Under the pieces are notes generated by a model. That model made no database searches. It was not told the origin of the DNA and worked only from the letters and a program-made list of their open reading frames with translations. The translations under genes and the position numbers were made by a program. This document shows, piece after piece, positions 63,340-64,000 of a stretch of DNA of 64,000 nucleotides; position 1 is the first letter of the stretch; every line of letters starts with the position of its first letter. Source of the DNA: Mycolicibacterium gadium (GTDB lineage Bacteria; Actinomycetota; Actinomycetes; Mycobacteriales; Mycobacteriaceae); assembly GCF_010728925.1 (NCBI RefSeq), contig NZ_AP022608.1, positions 4,278,001 through 4,342,000 of the forward strand, in the 5' to 3' direction.

Positions 63340-64000
63340 GTGAAGCGACTCAGCGGGTGGGACTTGTTGTTGTTGAGCAGCGAGACGCCGAACGTGCATC
63401 AGCACACCCTGAAGGTGGCCATCGTCGACACCACGGGCTTCGAAGGCGAGGCGACGTTTGACGCGTTCTGCGATGTCTTCCGCACCAGCCTCGACGTTCT
63501 GGAGCCGTTGCACTATCAGTTGGTGAAGACCCCCTGGCGTCTGCATCGCCCGATCTGGCGAGAGGACGCCGAACTCGACCTCGACTATCACCTGCAGCCC
63601 GTGCAGGTCCCAGCGCCCGGCGGCCGATACGAGCTCGACGCCGTGATCGGCACCATCGCCGGGACACCCCTCGACCGCAGCCGCCCGCTGTGGCAGTTCT
63701 TCTACGCCGAAGGCTTGGCAGATCAGCGGGTCGCGGTCATCGGCAAGGTGCATCACGTCCTCGCCGATGGCGTCGCCTCCGCCAATCTCATGGCGCGGGC
63801 AATGAAGGGATTCGACACCGAATCGGAGCCGAGCCGCACCAGCCCGACCTCGGGTCCGCCGCCGTCTGTCGAAGTCGTGCGATTCGCGGTGCGGGATCAC
63901 TTCGCGCGGCTGCGGGCGTTGCCTGCGGCGGTGCGGGCAGGACTGATCGGCGCCTACCGGCTGCAGTCACGTGTCAGGCAGCGTGACCGCCATCCGGAAC
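63340..64000 (+). CDS. Wax ester synthase/diacylglycerol acyltransferase (WS/DGAT), 5' part
   Basis: The first 220 residues of a WS/DGAT, cut by the window end. These enzymes make triacylglycerol or wax esters from acyl-CoA; mycobacteria have many copies. The start is GTG 63340, preceded by GGGGAGGAG. The family features are the opening LSGWDLLLLSSETPNVHQH, the RPIWREDAELDLDYHL segment, the RPLWQFFYAEGL segment and the active-site motif HHVLADG (HHxxxDG). The C-terminal half is outside the window. Confidence 0.93.
   Translation, partial: MKRLSGWDLLLLSSETPNVHQHTLKVAIVDTTGFEGEATFDAFCDVFRTSLDVLEPLHYQLVKTPWRLHRPIWREDAELDLDYHLQPVQVPAPGGRYELDAVIGTIAGTPLDRSRPLWQFFYAEGLADQRVAVIGKVHHVLADGVASANLMARAMKGFDTESEPSRTSPTSGPPPSVEVVRFAVRDHFARLRALPAAVRAGLIGAYRLQSRVRQRDRHPE

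Overview
The window is a high-GC actinobacterial chromosome segment, almost certainly from a rapidly growing mycobacterium (Mycolicibacterium type). This rests on protein sequences that match mycobacterial families end to end (CwlM, the MurJ-pseudokinase fusion, SigM, Mtc28, Ino1, PonA1, S6/SSB/S18/L9), on a glucosylglycerate hydrolase known from fast growers, on a DnaB carrying two inteins, and on gene order. It lies close to oriC: it opens in the 3' end of rsmG, followed by parA and parB, with two parS sites inside the parA reading frame. No tRNA, rRNA, CRISPR array, insertion sequence or prophage was seen. The organism assignment and comparisons with other genomes come from memory, not from a search.

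1-16.6 kb: chromosome segregation (rsmG, parA, parB), an acetyltransferase-like protein, then a leftward block for envelope and redox control: the MurA regulator cwlM, trxC/trxB, an anti-sigma factor and sigM, and the overlapping chain mutT4 > DUF6049-like secreted protein > murJ. The tRNA CCA-adding enzyme pcnA diverges from mutT4 and is followed by a small acidic repeat protein.

16.6-42 kb: genes corresponding to M. tuberculosis Rv0036c-Rv0051 in nearly the same order: TIGR03084-family protein and MFS transporter, AlgH-like protein, small membrane protein, mtc28, leuS; then an insertion (AbiEi/DUF559 protein, SDR, glucosylglycerate hydrolase), MarR, a polar amino-acid ABC transporter whose binding protein and permease are fused, GntR, an F420-type oxidoreductase, a Tat lipoprotein of the PhoX family, a hydrolase, ino1 with its padR, a DUF1707 protein, and the tightly packed DUF5318-ponA1-GT87 operon. 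In M. tuberculosis these genes lie on the other side of oriC from the parA-pcnA block; here the two blocks are joined.

42-50 kb: a patatin-like protein with inserted membrane helices, an SGNH lipoprotein, the rpsF-ssb-rpsR-rplI operon, a 490-base regulatory region with a cluster of DnaA-box-like sequences, and dnaB. The dnaB frame contains a class 3 mini-intein splitting the Walker A motif and a full-length LAGLIDADG intein.

50-64 kb: accessory and metabolic genes. A P450/SDR/esterase group, an MDR reductase divergent from a GlxA-type regulator with a palindrome between them, a secreted DUF4174 protein translationally coupled to a CIA30 lipoprotein, a methyltransferase, an APC permease, a YihY/BrkB protein, a ZIP-like transporter, an alpha/beta hydrolase, and the start of a wax ester synthase/DGAT gene cut by the window end.

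Overlapping or nearly abutting start and stop codons and GTG starts directly behind a TANNNT -10 element recur throughout.
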